Shown: positions 9,399-18,602 of the stretch, piece after piece
How positions within the stretch are numbered: the stretch's first letter is position 1
Layout: every line of letters starts with the position of its first letter
Source of the DNA: Prevotella micans DSM 21469 = JCM 16134
GTDB taxonomy: Bacteria; Bacteroidota; Bacteroidia; Bacteroidales; Bacteroidaceae
DNA length: 41,721 nucleotides
Assembly (NCBI RefSeq): GCF_000614105.1
Contig: NZ_BAKH01000023.1
Location: 1 to 41,721 of the forward strand
Direction: 5' to 3'
Made by a program: the position numbers and the translations under genes
The notes under the pieces: model-generated
Told to the model about the DNA's origin: nothing
Database searches by the model: none
What the model saw: the letters and a program-made list of their open reading frames with translations, nothing else

Positions 9399-10433
9399 TT
9401 ATGTGAATCTGGAAAAATCGAGGGCTTCTTTTATATAGTTTTCGTTGAGAGAGTAGTCGAGGTGAGGAGTTCCGATTTGTTCGAGAAGGGTACATTTGAT
9501 TTGCGAACCGCGATTCTTTTTGTCGTGACGCATGAGGTCAATCAGTTCTGGATAGTCGTTGCATGTGATTGGTAGCGAACCGTAGTTTTCGCGAATGAAT
9601 TGTACGGTCTTGTACATGTCGGCTGATGGGAATCCGGTTAGAATAGTTGAGAGATAAAGCTCGGCAATAAGTCCGAAGGCAACCGCGTAGCCGTGCAGAA
9701 TAGGCGAGCGTTTCATGGCCCATTCTTCGAATGCATGACCGAAGGTGTGACCAAAATTCAAAGCCTTGCGCAAGCCATGTTCGTTGGGGTCGGCTTCAAC
9801 AATTCGTTCTTTTACTTCTATACTTGGCCCAATCAGCGGTTGAATTTCGGCGAGGGTTGGAATATCGATAAGCTCGGCCCACATATTGCGCGATGATAAC
9901 AGGCCGTGTTTGAGCATCTCGGCATAGCCACTGAGAATGTTCGCATGGTCGAGCGATTCAAGCCATTCGGCGTCTATTATAACGAAGTTGGGTTGGGCAA
10001 AAAGACCGATTTCGTTTTTCAGTCCGCCGAAATTTATGCCTGTCTTTCCGCCTGCAGCAGCATCGACCATTGCGAGCAGGGTTGTGGGAATATTGATGAA
10101 ATTTATACCACGTTTGAAGGTTGCGGCGGCGAATCCTCCGAGGTCGGTCACCATTCCGCCGCCAAGATTAATAAGGAGCGAGTGACGAGTGGCGCCGCCC
10201 GACTGAAACGCATTCCAAACATATTCGAGCGAGGCGAGGTTTTTGTTCTTGTCATCTGAATCAATAGTAATTAACTGCGCCCTTTTCAAACAGAGAAACG
10301 AGCTTATTTTCGGCCAACATTTGTGCACAGTGTTGTCGTCGGTGAGAACAAATATTCGGTCGCGTTCGCATTCGGCTATAACCTCCGCGAGGGTTAGTTC
10401 GAGGTGGTTTGTTGAGATGATGCTCTGTTTCAT
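9399..10433 (-). CDS. aroB: 3-dehydroquinate synthase
   Basis: Second step of the shikimate pathway: converts DAHP to 3-dehydroquinate using NAD and a divalent metal. It has 344 residues from ATG 10433 (MKQSIISTNHLEL). The upstream in-frame extension overlaps feoB and has unlikely composition, so it was rejected. NAD-binding and active-site motifs are complete: LGGGMVTDLGGFAAATFKRG, IPTTLLAMVDAAAGGKTGIN and NFGHTFGHAFE with the metal-binding histidines. It begins 34 bases after feoAB on the same strand, so it may be read from the iron-transporter transcript. Confidence 0.93.
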   Translation of the reverse strand: MKQSIISTNHLELTLAEVIAECERDRIFVLTDDNTVHKCWPKISSFLCLKRAQLITIDSDDKNKNLASLEYVWNAFQSGGATRHSLLINLGGGMVTDLGGFAAATFKRGINFINIPTTLLAMVDAAAGGKTGINFGGLKNEIGLFAQPNFVIIDAEWLESLDHANILSGYAEMLKHGLLSSRNMWAELIDIPTLAEIQPLIGPSIEVKERIVEADPNEHGLRKALNFGHTFGHAFEEWAMKRSPILHGYAVAFGLIAELYLSTILTGFPSADMYKTVQFIRENYGSLPITCNDYPELIDLMRHDKKNRGSQIKCTLLEQIGTPHLDYSLNENYIKEALDFSRFT

Positions 10434-10467
10434 AATCGGGTGTATATTGATTGTGTGATGTGATTTT

Positions 10468-12924
10468 TCAAATGAAAAGTCGGCCGATTTGGAACACGGC
10501 TGCGCTAACAATCCATGCAAGCGCGGTTGTATAGCCGGCCGCAAAGAGTGCCCATCTCCAGCTTCCGGTTTCGCCTTTGATAGCCGCGATGGTTGCAACA
10601 CAAGGGAAATAGAGCAATACGAACAAAAGGAAACAATAGGCTGTGAGTGTGGCTATGGGTTCAGCCTCCTTATAGCTTATTCCATTTTCGCGGGCCACCT
10701 CGGCAGTTATCTGCCGGTGTAGGATTTCGTATTTACCGCCTTCGTCGTTGAAATCATTGTCGTCGCTGAAAGAATCATTGTTCGAATAGAGTACGCCCAG
10801 CGTTGAGGCTACGATTTCCTTGGCACCGACTCCAGCTAGGAGTCCCATGTCGAGTTTCCAGTCGAATCCTTGTGCTTTGAAGAGTGGTTCGATGGTATGG
10901 CCGAGTTTACCGATATAGCTCTGTTCCTGTCGTTCTTGTTTTCCCATATCTGGGTTGTCGGGGATAGGAAAATAGCCCAGCGCCCAGACGATTATCGATG
11001 CAACGAGGATTATTCCGCCCATTTTTTTGAGATATTGTTTGCCCTTCTCCCAGGTGTGTCGTCCGATGGCTTTCCATGTTGGGAAACGATAGGGCGGAAG
11101 TTCCATCACGAAGGGTGTGTCCTCGCCTTTAGCCACAGTTTTCGTGAAAAGGCGACTCAGGACGACGGCCATGATTATACCGATGAGATAGAGCGACAGC
11201 ATTACAAGCGAACGATATTTCAGGGCAAAGAACGAGCCGGTTATCATGATGTAGATGGGAACTCGAGCCGAACAACTCATCATCGGGAGGATGAGCATCG
11301 TGACCAATCGGCTGCGACGGCTTTCGATGGTTCGGGTTGACATAATTGCCGGTACGTTACATCCGAAACCCATTATGAGCGGAATGAACGATTTGCCGTG
11401 GAGTCCCATCTTGTGCATTAGTTTATCCATGATGAAGGCTGCGCGCGCCATATATCCGCAATCTTCCATGTAGGAAATGAAGAAATAGAGAATCAGGATT
11501 TGCGGCAGAAACACAATCACGGCGCCCACGCCGCCTACTACGCCGTCGATGAGCATATCCTTTATCGGTCCGTCGGGCAATGTTTCGCTGATGAGATTAC
11601 CCAGCCACTCCACGCCAGCTTCAATCCAGTCCATGGGATATTGTCCGAGGGTGAATGTTGCGCTGAACATCAGCAGAAGCAATAGCAAAAAAATGGGGAA
11701 TCCCAGGTAGCGGTTTGTGAGCACAGCGTCGATGACATGCGTGGTTCTGTAGGTATCTTTCTGCCGACCGGTGGAATATTCGGCTTCCTTCAGAGCCCCG
11801 TGGATGAAGCCATATTTTGCATCCATAACGGCCGTTTCGCTATCGTTTCCCGTTTCTTCTTTTACGCGTGCGGCAGCTTGGTTACGATGCTCTATAATCT
11901 CTTTTGCATCGGGTAGTCGGGAGATTATTTTTTCCACCTCGGCATCGTTTTCGAGGAGTTTTATGGCCAGATAGCGGGTTGAGTATTTTTGTCGAAGATC
12001 GGCTTCCTGTTTCAGATGTTCTTGAATTTCGTCGATACCATGTTCGAGCTCATGACCGTGATTGATGTGCACGTGTCTGAAATTGGGTTGTGAATCTTCT
12101 TGTCCCTCGTAGGTTGCGATGATTTCTCGGAAGAGTTGGTCGACGCCCCGACCGGTGGTGAACACCGTGGGAACCATTGGCACGCCGAACAGTTCGGACA
12201 GTTTCTGGTGGTCGATGTGGTCGCCTCGTTGCTCGGTTTCGTCGAACATGTTCAGTGCACAAACCATGCGTAGATGCATGTCGATGAGTTGGGTAGTGAG
12301 ATAGAGATTGCGTTCCAGATTTGATGCGTCGATAACGTTTATCACCACGTCGGGTGTCTTTTCGACGAGTTGTTTTCTTACGTAGAGTTCCTCCGGACTG
12401 TAGGCCGACAAGCTGTATGTTCCCGGTAAATCAACCAGTTCGAAGCGATAACCTTCGAATTCGGCCCAGCCATATTTAGCATCTACCGTGACGCCCGAAT
12501 AGTTTCCCACTCGTTCGTGTGCCCCGGAGGCGAAATTGAAGAGAGATGTTTTACCGCAGTTTGGATTGCCCACGAGAGCCACGTTTATGGTATGTCGTTT
12601 TTGTTTCAGGGCCTCTTTCATCTTATCCGAAAGCGGTGCGTGGTCGTTGCATTTCAGTCCATGAAGTGTTTCGGTTTGTATTTCGGAGTGCGTCTCTTCA
12701 TGGTCGGGCAGGACTTCAATCAAATCGGCCTCGCTGTGCCGAAGGCTAACCTCGTAGCCCATGATTTTATATTTCACCGGGTCGCGTAGCGGTGCATTGA
12801 GCAGTACCTCTACCCGTTTCCCGCTAATGAAGCCCATTTCGATGATGCGTTTACGGAATCCGCCATGACCGGATACTTTTATTATTATACCGCTCTGGCC
12901 GGTTTTGAGTTCGGAGAGTTTCAT
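10468..12924 (-). CDS. feoB: FeoA-FeoB fused ferrous iron transporter
   Basis: Inner-membrane Fe(II) uptake protein of 818 residues. Residues 1-75 form a FeoA SH3-like domain (MKLSELKTGQSGIIIKVSG). A linker leads to the FeoB G domain with G1 GNPNCGKTS (about 119-127), G3 DLPGTYSLS and G4-like NMFD. The C-terminal half has the FeoB membrane core with the Gate motifs (for example FIPLIMGFGCNVPAIM) and ends in a hydrophobic helix. FeoA and FeoB fusions are common in Bacteroidota. It sits 31 bases after a lipoprotein gene and 34 bases before aroB on the same strand. The frame is intact. Confidence 0.95.
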   Translation of the reverse strand: MKLSELKTGQSGIIIKVSGHGGFRKRIIEMGFISGKRVEVLLNAPLRDPVKYKIMGYEVSLRHSEADLIEVLPDHEETHSEIQTETLHGLKCNDHAPLSDKMKEALKQKRHTINVALVGNPNCGKTSLFNFASGAHERVGNYSGVTVDAKYGWAEFEGYRFELVDLPGTYSLSAYSPEELYVRKQLVEKTPDVVINVIDASNLERNLYLTTQLIDMHLRMVCALNMFDETEQRGDHIDHQKLSELFGVPMVPTVFTTGRGVDQLFREIIATYEGQEDSQPNFRHVHINHGHELEHGIDEIQEHLKQEADLRQKYSTRYLAIKLLENDAEVEKIISRLPDAKEIIEHRNQAAARVKEETGNDSETAVMDAKYGFIHGALKEAEYSTGRQKDTYRTTHVIDAVLTNRYLGFPIFLLLLLLMFSATFTLGQYPMDWIEAGVEWLGNLISETLPDGPIKDMLIDGVVGGVGAVIVFLPQILILYFFISYMEDCGYMARAAFIMDKLMHKMGLHGKSFIPLIMGFGCNVPAIMSTRTIESRRSRLVTMLILPMMSCSARVPIYIMITGSFFALKYRSLVMLSLYLIGIIMAVVLSRLFTKTVAKGEDTPFVMELPPYRFPTWKAIGRHTWEKGKQYLKKMGGIILVASIIVWALGYFPIPDNPDMGKQERQEQSYIGKLGHTIEPLFKAQGFDWKLDMGLLAGVGAKEIVASTLGVLYSNNDSFSDDNDFNDEGGKYEILHRQITAEVARENGISYKEAEPIATLTAYCFLLFVLLYFPCVATIAAIKGETGSWRWALFAAGYTTALAWIVSAAVFQIGRLFI

Positions 12925-12955
12925 AGCTACATTTTTTCTTTTAATGAATTAAGGT

Positions 12956-13348
12956 TCAATAGTCTTTTTCCCCGAAAGTGGTGTCGAACAGTATTGTGGC
13001 GGGTGATTTTTCGGAGCGATAGGTGTATCGGAAGTTGAATCCGGCGTCTTTATAAATCTTCGTGCCCGTGTCGCTTTTGACCGCCGTGAGCAGAAGGCTG
13101 CGCAGTTCCTTTTGCATTTTGTGGGCCGCTTTTTCGTTGTCGGCCGGGCCGCTGAGGGTGTAATAATATCGAATGGTGCGGGTTGTGTTTTCGTATACCA
13201 TACTATCCATTCGTATATTGAGTTGCACCGGAGTAGGACAGTTTTTCTCCGTGAATTCTTTACAATTTCTGGCTGCTTGTTCTTCTAGACTTTCCCGGCA
13301 TCCGGAAAGCAAAATTATGCTCATTGCGAGTAATATTATCTTTTTCAT
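12956..13348 (-). CDS. Small lipoprotein of unknown function
   Basis: A 130-residue lipoprotein with signal and lipobox (MKKIILLAMSIILLSGC, lipidated Cys 17). The mature part has an alpha/beta pattern (NIRMDSMVYENTTRTIRYYYTLSG, then a helix, then NFRYTYRSEKSPATILFDTTFG) like small periplasmic proteins of Bacteroidota without assigned function. It is 31 bases upstream of feoAB on the same strand, so it may share its transcript, but nothing shows a role in iron uptake. Confidence 0.7.
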   Translation of the reverse strand: MKKIILLAMSIILLSGCRESLEEQAARNCKEFTEKNCPTPVQLNIRMDSMVYENTTRTIRYYYTLSGPADNEKAAHKMQKELRSLLLTAVKSDTGTKIYKDAGFNFRYTYRSEKSPATILFDTTFGEKDY

Positions 13349-13371
13349 ACTCTTGACTGGTATTGTTGCGA

Positions 13372-13379
13372 CAAAGGTA
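13372..13379 (-). promoter_or_regulatory. -7 promoter element TACCTTTG, minus strand
   Basis: The minus strand reads TACCTTTG here, 23 bases before the lipoprotein ATG at 13348. It may drive the lipoprotein-feoAB-aroB group. A -33 box at the usual spacing is not clear. Confidence 0.5.
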
Positions 13380-13460
13380 TGCCTTTTTTGAGCAAACGCA
13401 CGATTAGGTGCTAGTGCCTAAGCCGTTGGGAGTAGAATGTTGTCGATATTTGCCGTCTCC

Positions 13461-13545
13461 ATCGTTGTTTTTTGTCTTTCTTCCATGGCAGAAATACATT
13501 TTAGTTTGTTTTTTGTCTTTCTTCCATGGCAGAAGTGCGCCCTAT
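13461..13545 (+). repeat. 41-bp repeat, two clear units (array C)
   Basis: Two copies of TTTTTTGTCTTTCTTCCATG plus GCAGAA are spaced exactly 41 bases apart (CCATGG at 13483 and 13524). A related, decayed third copy (GTGGCAGAAGTGCGCCC near 13871) lies 345 bases on, past the inverted-repeat element. The T-run, CTTCC core, GG..GAA and GCGCC tail resemble the 41-bp units at both window ends. Confidence 0.7.
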
Positions 13546-13606
13546 TATGTGAGTTCGGTTTAAGAATTTGCTTAAGCCACGGATGTACAATAAATGATAG
13601 ACACGT

Positions 13607-13780
13607 ATGCCAACTCGGGCGTCAGCCCGCATGTAGGGACAGACCCCGTGTCTGTCCGCACCGTCCTACAGGGACGGGATAAATATCCATCGCCCCGGTA
13701 GGCTCCAATATGTTATGCGGTAGGCAGACCGAGTTGGCAGAGAGGCGGACAGACACGGGGTCTGTCCCTACATGCGGGCT
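13607..13780. repeat. Inverted-repeat (MITE-like) intergenic element
   Basis: Perfect 36-base inverted repeats at 13624-13659 and 13745-13780 flank about 85 bases. Each arm contains its own dyad, GACAGAC and GTCTGTC around a 5-base centre. A second pair, GCCAACTCGG (about 13608) and CCGAGTTGGC (about 13728), is arranged in non-nested order. The core holds a small hairpin CCGTCC/GGACGG. There is no coding capacity, so a transposase would have to act in trans. It lies between array C and a lone array C-like unit and may have inserted there. The rest of the 13349-13944 gap has no other recognisable content. Confidence 0.65.
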
Positions 13781-13944
13781 TATCGGCCGAATGGGAAAGA
13801 CTTAGGGCGTTGGTGCACTCAGCGTCGACTTAAATTAACCTTGTGTTTCCTCGTTGATTTTAGTCTTTTCGTGGCAGAAGTGCGCCCAGACGTGGGTTTG
13901 GGATAAACTTGTGTGATATTTATGTGGATTCGAATTGGGGAAGA

Positions 13945-14730
13945 TTATTCTTCGATGTCGGAAATGAAGTGGAAGATGTTGTAGAGGAGGTTGCTGGTTG
14001 TTTCTAGTGGGGCATAACGTAGGTAGGTGGGGGCGTGCTTGAAGTTGCGACGGATGAGGCGGCTGTTGGTTTTTAGCGGACTGTGCGAGGCGACGAGCTT
14101 TTGGAGGTGGTTGAGTTTGCGGATGATTATTCTGCTGACTTTGGGGTCGGTTCGGGAAACGAATGGGAGTTCGTCGGGTTCGAAACCGAAGAACTCGATG
14201 AGGATGTTGCCTTGAAATTGGGCTGCGGATTGGAGGTGGAGGGTGGCTATCCAGCGTTCGAGTTTGAGGAAGTCTATCTTGTGTCCGCCGGTACGGAGAT
14301 ATTGTCCGAGTTCTATTAGGGTACCGATGTTTACTCCGCTGTTGAGCATTGCTTTGAGGTTGTCGATGATGATGCGTAGCGCTTTAAGTGTTTCAACGGA
14401 GGTGTCGATGCTGTGGCGTTCGTTGTCGATTATTTTGTGGAGCTTTCGGTTGAGGAACGGATTGGCAAGGGTTATGGTTTTCTCGGTTTTGGGGTGGGAT
14501 GGGGTGGGGGATTGGCTAATGATTTCTTTCAGGCTATCGGGCAGATTCGTTTGTTTGTTGTTGTCGAACTGGCTTATTCCGATGGCGAATGGGGCGATGA
14601 GGTTTTGCGTACTGACGATTTCGAATAGTGTTTGCCATTTGTAGGCCGACATCGGTTCGGGCGGGAGAGTTCGGTCGTTGAAAGCTCCCGCCCGTAAGAT
14701 GCTGAATAGGTTTCGTTGAACGATATTCAT
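13945..14730 (-). CDS. Conserved protein of unknown function
   Basis: A soluble protein of 261 residues from ATG 14730 (MNIVQRNLFSILRAGAFN). The longer in-frame extension to 14916 overlaps the LacI gene and is low-complexity basic, so it was rejected. Features seen are an N-terminal helical segment with PMSAYKWQTLFEIV, a central polar stretch, and a C-terminal part rich in Leu/Ile helices (NLLYNIFHFISDIEE). I recognise no catalytic motif. Its start is 2 bases after the end of the LacI-type regulator, so the two are almost certainly co-transcribed. It could be a nucleotidyltransferase-like or structural protein, but this is a guess. Confidence 0.6.
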   Translation of the reverse strand: MNIVQRNLFSILRAGAFNDRTLPPEPMSAYKWQTLFEIVSTQNLIAPFAIGISQFDNNKQTNLPDSLKEIISQSPTPSHPKTEKTITLANPFLNRKLHKIIDNERHSIDTSVETLKALRIIIDNLKAMLNSGVNIGTLIELGQYLRTGGHKIDFLKLERWIATLHLQSAAQFQGNILIEFFGFEPDELPFVSRTDPKVSRIIIRKLNHLQKLVASHSPLKTNSRLIRRNFKHAPTYLRYAPLETTSNLLYNIFHFISDIEE

Positions 14731-14732
14731 GT

Positions 14733-15796
14733 TCAGAGTAGGGTGCGGTGATAGAAGTCGATGTTTTCTTTCGTGATGAGGTCGATGGGCATGTAGTTGG
14801 CCTGTCGCACTTTTTTCTTTAGCACGATGGCTTTGAATAGTGTATCGATGCTTAGAAATCCTTGTTGATAGGCGTGCTGGGTGATGATGAAGGATATGTT
14901 TCCTCGGCGTAGGCATTCGGCGTTGCGGTTGGTCATGTCGTAGCCATTATTTGTACGTCGTTCCGGCTTGTTTTGTGGAGATAGTTGCCCACGATTGAGG
15001 CTTTTGAGTTGAGGGTTATGATGTGGCGTATTTCGGGATGCTCGTTGAATGTTTTTTCGAGTATCAGTTCGTGATGTTTTTGGTTTAACCTGAGCGGGAG
15101 GTTGAGGTCGATTATTTCCGTGTTTTGGAAATGCTCTTTCATGTAGGCTCTGAAGCCCACTTCTCGGTTTTCTTGCTGTCGGTTTAGTACTCGTCCGTTT
15201 ATGGTTTGTTTCATTAGCATCACGGCTGGTTCGGCATGGGCCAGGAGCATGAACATTCGGGCTGCGAACTTGCCGCTTTGCACGGAGTCGAGTCCGTAGA
15301 ACGATAGCGGCTGCACTTCGGGCATATTGGAGTCGAGCAGGATGAAAGGAATTTTTGCTGCGTGCAGTTCGTCGGCAAATGGTTGAGTGAGTTCCAGGGT
15401 TGGGGGCACGAGAATCACTCCGTCGGGCTTTTGCTGGAGACATTCTTTATGGATTTTGACGAACGAGTCAGGGTCCAGTCGATTGTAGTACATCAGTTGG
15501 GCTTCTACTCGGAAGTCTCTCTGCTGTTCGGTTGCTTTCTTTATTCCGAGTTCTATTTCCTCCCAATATTCTTCCCGGCTGTGTTTGGGAATGATGCAGT
15601 GGAATGTGTAACTACGATTATAAGCCAACGCGCTTGCATATACGTTGGGCTGATAGTTCATTTCGCTGAGGGCTTTCTGAACTTTTGCGAGCGCTTCTTT
15701 CGAAACTTTGGAGCGGTTGTGCAACACGCGGTCTACGGTTCCTACGCTCACGCCGGCTCGTTCGGCGATGTCTTTTATTCTGATTTTTTCGTTCAT
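14733..15796 (-). CDS. LacI-family transcriptional regulator, one frameshift
   Basis: DNA-binding regulator with an N-terminal LacI helix-turn-helix (IKDIAERAGVSVGTVDRVLH, residues about 6-25) and a periplasmic-binding-protein-like sensor domain. Only the first 287 residues are in the starting frame. One base is missing near 14944 (ATGGGCTAC read as ATGGCTAC), after which the frame resumes GYDMTNRNAECL and ends IDFYHRTLL, giving about 354 residues. It sits between an outer-membrane protein gene (15 bases upstream) and an unknown gene (2 bases downstream). Its effector may be a sugar, in line with the carbohydrate-linked PCMD neighbour, but this is inferred. Confidence 0.85.
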
Positions 15797-15811
15797 ATAA
15801 TGTTTTTGCTT

Positions 15812-16580
15812 TTAGAATCTGTACCCGAATCCGAGGTTCAGATAGATGGGAATTAGTTTGAAAGAGATTGTCTTGAAATTGCTTTCGAATATGTCGTTGA
15901 ATCCCCATGTGAGGTCGGCGTTCACGGTGAAATGATTGAAGCGCGCCAGGTTCCGCCCATCTGGCTCCCCATTGCATGTGGCAAAGATGAGAGCCGAAGT
16001 CGTAGGTGGCTGAATTGCCGTTGGTGAAAGCGATTTTTTGTCCGACTGGTGTTTTTTCGCGTAGATAACCGTCGCTCACGCTGCCAGTGAAGTCGCCGTC
16101 GAGTTTGAGGGAGGCAAATAGACCGGCACGTACTTTCCAGAGTCTGCCAAGTTTGTAGTTTGCCATGACGGGGATGGTGAGCATCGTGCTGTTGTAGTTT
16201 GTTTTTACGTGGCCTGTCCAGAGGCCCGACACTCGACTGCCTTCGCTGATTATTTCCATACCGTAGGCTTTCACCTGTGCGCCGGTTATCATTCCTTTTT
16301 CTTCGAACTTTAGTCCGGCCGAGATTCCCCATTTCTTTTCGGCGCCTAGCCATTTAGTAACTACGCCTTCGATGGTTCCGTTGAATTTCGGACTATAGCT
16401 TTCAACCTTGCGAATCTCCACAGGCAGCGGAATGGGCGATGCTCCACCGATATTTATGCCGGCTTTCACTTCGTATTCCCAGCCGTTGTTTTCTGACAGG
16501 ATGAGGGCTTCGGTACGGTCGGTTTGCGCGTGGGCAACTGCGCTGATGACGAGCAGGAGGGTGATGATTTTATTTCTCAT
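15812..16580 (-). CDS. Outer membrane beta-barrel protein, two frameshifts
   Basis: Secreted barrel protein starting MRNKIITLLLVISAVAHAQ (signal peptide). The main frame reads to about HMQWGA and then needs two one-base corrections near 15964 (CCC read as CC) and 15951 (AAA read as AA). After these it continues QMGGNLARFNHF and ends LNLGFGYRF, a typical barrel C-terminus with terminal Phe. Full length is about 256 residues. It resembles small porin-type proteins that accompany PCMD lipoproteins in Bacteroidota. Its start overlaps the end of the upstream PCMD gene by 11 bases, indicating translational coupling. Confidence 0.75.
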
Positions 16581-17682
16581 AGAATAATTGCAATTCGTCG
16601 ACATAGAGCGTGCTTCCTACGGCGCCGTTGAACAGTCCGCCGTCTTTGCTCGACGACATGATGATGGCTAGATTATATTTCCCCGCTTTGAGTTTCTCGG
16701 CGTCGATGGTTCGGTTAGCCACAGGTTTGAAGGGTATGGAGAATCGTGTCCAGCGGTCGGTTTCGTGTCGTTCGTCGAGCTCTGCAGCGAGAACGATGTT
16801 CGGACTGGTTTGCGAATTGGTTCCGTCGAGTGTGGGTACTTCGGGTGTCACTTCATAGAAGACGGCATAGATAGAGAAGTCGTCCTTCTGTCCCTTGACC
16901 TCGTTGCCTTCTTTGTTTGTGAATGTTGTGCCGGCTTTGTATTTGTAGTAGCCTGTGAGCTCGAGCGGTTTCTTGCTGAATGGTAATCCGAACCGGGTTG
17001 ACTTGAGCATATCGGTTGGGTTGATTTGGAATGTTCCCGTGAAGAGGTTGCCGGCTGCGATTGGTGCGCCAAACATTTTACCCAGCTCGCCCGCGCTCAC
17101 GGTTGTGAGTTTGGCGCATTTGCCGATATATCCGTCGTTGGCTTGACTGGTGGGATAGTCTTCGGCCTGTGCGTTGTTGTTTGTTATCATGAATCCTGCA
17201 TTGCCGCTTCCCCATTCCATTTCGCTGTTGTCGGATGTTTTGTCGAAGAATATGTGGAAATATTTCTTTGCCGGTTGGCTTTCGTCGTCGGCATATTCGT
17301 ACCATTTCATATTCTCGAAATGATATTCGGTTGCGAGGTCGTCCGAGAGGAACGACACCTTGTAGGTTTTCTTCCACCGTCCGTCTTGCGACGTTACCGT
17401 GTAGTTTTGCGGTGTGGTGAAATTACGTGCAGTTCCGCTTGCCGGTTCTATTGTTGCGCCCTCGGTGAGTGTGAATATGGGTGCCAAATTCGTGAGGTCG
17501 ATCCAACCGTTGACATATAGTCGAACTTCATCGTTCGTGATTATTGGTTCGCGGATGAGCAGGCCATCGCCAACCTTGCACGAAAGGATATCGGCTTCCT
17601 GATTCGGCGCTTCGTCTTTGATGCATGAAGCAAACGAAACTAATGCCAGAACGGCTAGAAAAAGAGTCTTGATGTTATCCAT
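16570..17682 (-). CDS. PCMD-domain lipoprotein
   Basis: A 370-residue lipoprotein with lipobox LVSFASC (Cys about residue 20). The N-terminal half is an immunoglobulin-like domain (ITNDEVRLYVNGWIDLTN to KTYKVSFLSDD). The C-terminal half fits the putative carbohydrate metabolism domain: a jelly-roll-like fold with ELTGYYKYKAGTTF, FSIYAVFYEVTPEV and the closing LYVDELQLFYE. It is expected on the cell surface and may bind glycan. It is first in a likely four-gene operon with a barrel protein, a LacI regulator and an unknown protein, which suggests a small regulated glycan-related locus without the usual SusC/SusD pair. Confidence 0.75.
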   Translation of the reverse strand: MDNIKTLFLAVLALVSFASCIKDEAPNQEADILSCKVGDGLLIREPIITNDEVRLYVNGWIDLTNLAPIFTLTEGATIEPASGTARNFTTPQNYTVTSQDGRWKKTYKVSFLSDDLATEYHFENMKWYEYADDESQPAKKYFHIFFDKTSDNSEMEWGSGNAGFMITNNNAQAEDYPTSQANDGYIGKCAKLTTVSAGELGKMFGAPIAAGNLFTGTFQINPTDMLKSTRFGLPFSKKPLELTGYYKYKAGTTFTNKEGNEVKGQKDDFSIYAVFYEVTPEVPTLDGTNSQTSPNIVLAAELDERHETDRWTRFSIPFKPVANRTIDAEKLKAGKYNLAIIMSSSKDGGLFNGAVGSTLYVDELQLFYEK

Positions 17683-17714
17683 AAACTATTGGTTATTATT
17701 TGATTTCTGCCGGA

Positions 17715-17722
17715 CAAAGTTA
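17715..17722 (-). promoter_or_regulatory. -7 promoter element TAACTTTG, minus strand
   Basis: The minus strand reads TAACTTTG, 32 bases before the PCMD lipoprotein ATG at 17682. It likely drives the four-gene group down to 13945. Confidence 0.5.
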
Positions 17723-17799
17723 ATCACTTCGGGCATGAAACATCGAAACAATACATCATTTCTATCTGCGAGGTTCTGTTGAGGCCGAGCGTATTATAG

Positions 17800-17807
17800 T
17801 AATTTTG
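17800..17807 (+). promoter_or_regulatory. -7 promoter element TAATTTTG of truA
   Basis: TAATTTTG ends 7 bases before the truA ATG at 17815, predicting a leaderless or nearly leaderless mRNA. A weak GTTG lies about 18 bases upstream at 17778. Confidence 0.55.
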
Positions 17808-17814
17808 CTGCATT

Positions 17815-18563
17815 ATGCAACGATACATTATCAAGCTTTCCTACGATGGAACTCGCTATCACGGCTGGCAAATTCAGCCAAACGGAATATCCGTGCAAGA
17901 GGTTTTGGAAAACGCGCTCACCACAATTATGCGAACTAATACTTCGATAACCGGAGCTGGGCGAACAGATGCCGGAGTGCATGCCCGAATGATGGTTGCG
18001 CATTTCGATTTGGGGAACTCAATCGACGAGCATGATTTGGTTTACAAGCTGAACCGTTTTCTCCCGAATGATATTTCCGTATCGGCCGTTGAGCAGGTTG
18101 ATAACGATTTTCACGCCCGATTCTCGGCTAAGTCGCGAACCTATCACTACTATCTGCACACCGAGAAAGACGCATTTCAGCGTCATTACTCATGCGAACT
18201 GCGCTACAAACTCGATTTTGAGAAGATGAATGATGCTGCAAAACTTCTTCTCGGGCAGAAAGATTTCAAATGCTTTTGCAAAACGGGAGCCGATTCGAAA
18301 ACAACTATTTGCAACGTAATCGAAGCCGCATGGCATCAGCTCCCCGCCGATGAGTGCACCCTGCTTCGCGTTGGTTCTTCAGAATAACCGCCGACCGTTT
18401 CCTCCGAAATATGGTGCGCGCTGTTGTGGGAACTCTTATTGAAGTAGGCCGCGGTAGAACAACTCTCGCTGAATTTAAACAAATACTCGATTCGGGTTCG
18501 CGCTGTGATGCCGGAGAAAGCATGCCCGCCAACGCCCTGTTTCTTTGGGATATAAAATATTGA
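17815..18563 (+). CDS. truA: tRNA pseudouridine synthase A, one frameshift
   Basis: Forms pseudouridine at tRNA positions 38-40. The start MQRYIIKLSYDGTRYHGWQ and the catalytic segment ITGAGRTDAGVHAR (catalytic Asp) are clear. The frame is lost near 18371, where CGCGTTTGG is apparently read as CGCGTTGG. After restoring one T it continues with FFRITADRFLRNMVRAVVGT, the conserved C-terminal motif, to a normal length of about 249 residues. The break is most likely a sequencing error. The promoter of dapA lies inside or just past its 3' end. Confidence 0.9.
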
Positions 18564-18575
18564 ACTTACTTTTGC
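18545..18575 (+). promoter_or_regulatory. Full promoter (TTTG-19-TACTTTTG) of dapA
   Basis: TTTG at 18545-18548, a 19-base spacer, then TACTTTTG at 18568-18575: a textbook Bacteroidota housekeeping promoter. The -33 box lies within the last codons of truA. The dapA ATG is 27 bases downstream. Confidence 0.75.
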
Positions 18576-18602
18576 AAGCAACTGATTAAAAGCAATAATA
18601 TT

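Noticed and set aside
10433..10601. Longer aroB start at 10601
   Set aside because: The extension overlaps the feoB coding region and lacks family similarity; the family start fits ATG 10433.
14730..14916. N-terminal extension of the unknown protein next to the LacI regulator
   Set aside because: It overlaps the 3' end of the regulator gene in another frame and is His/Arg-rich, unlike the protein that follows MNIVQRN.
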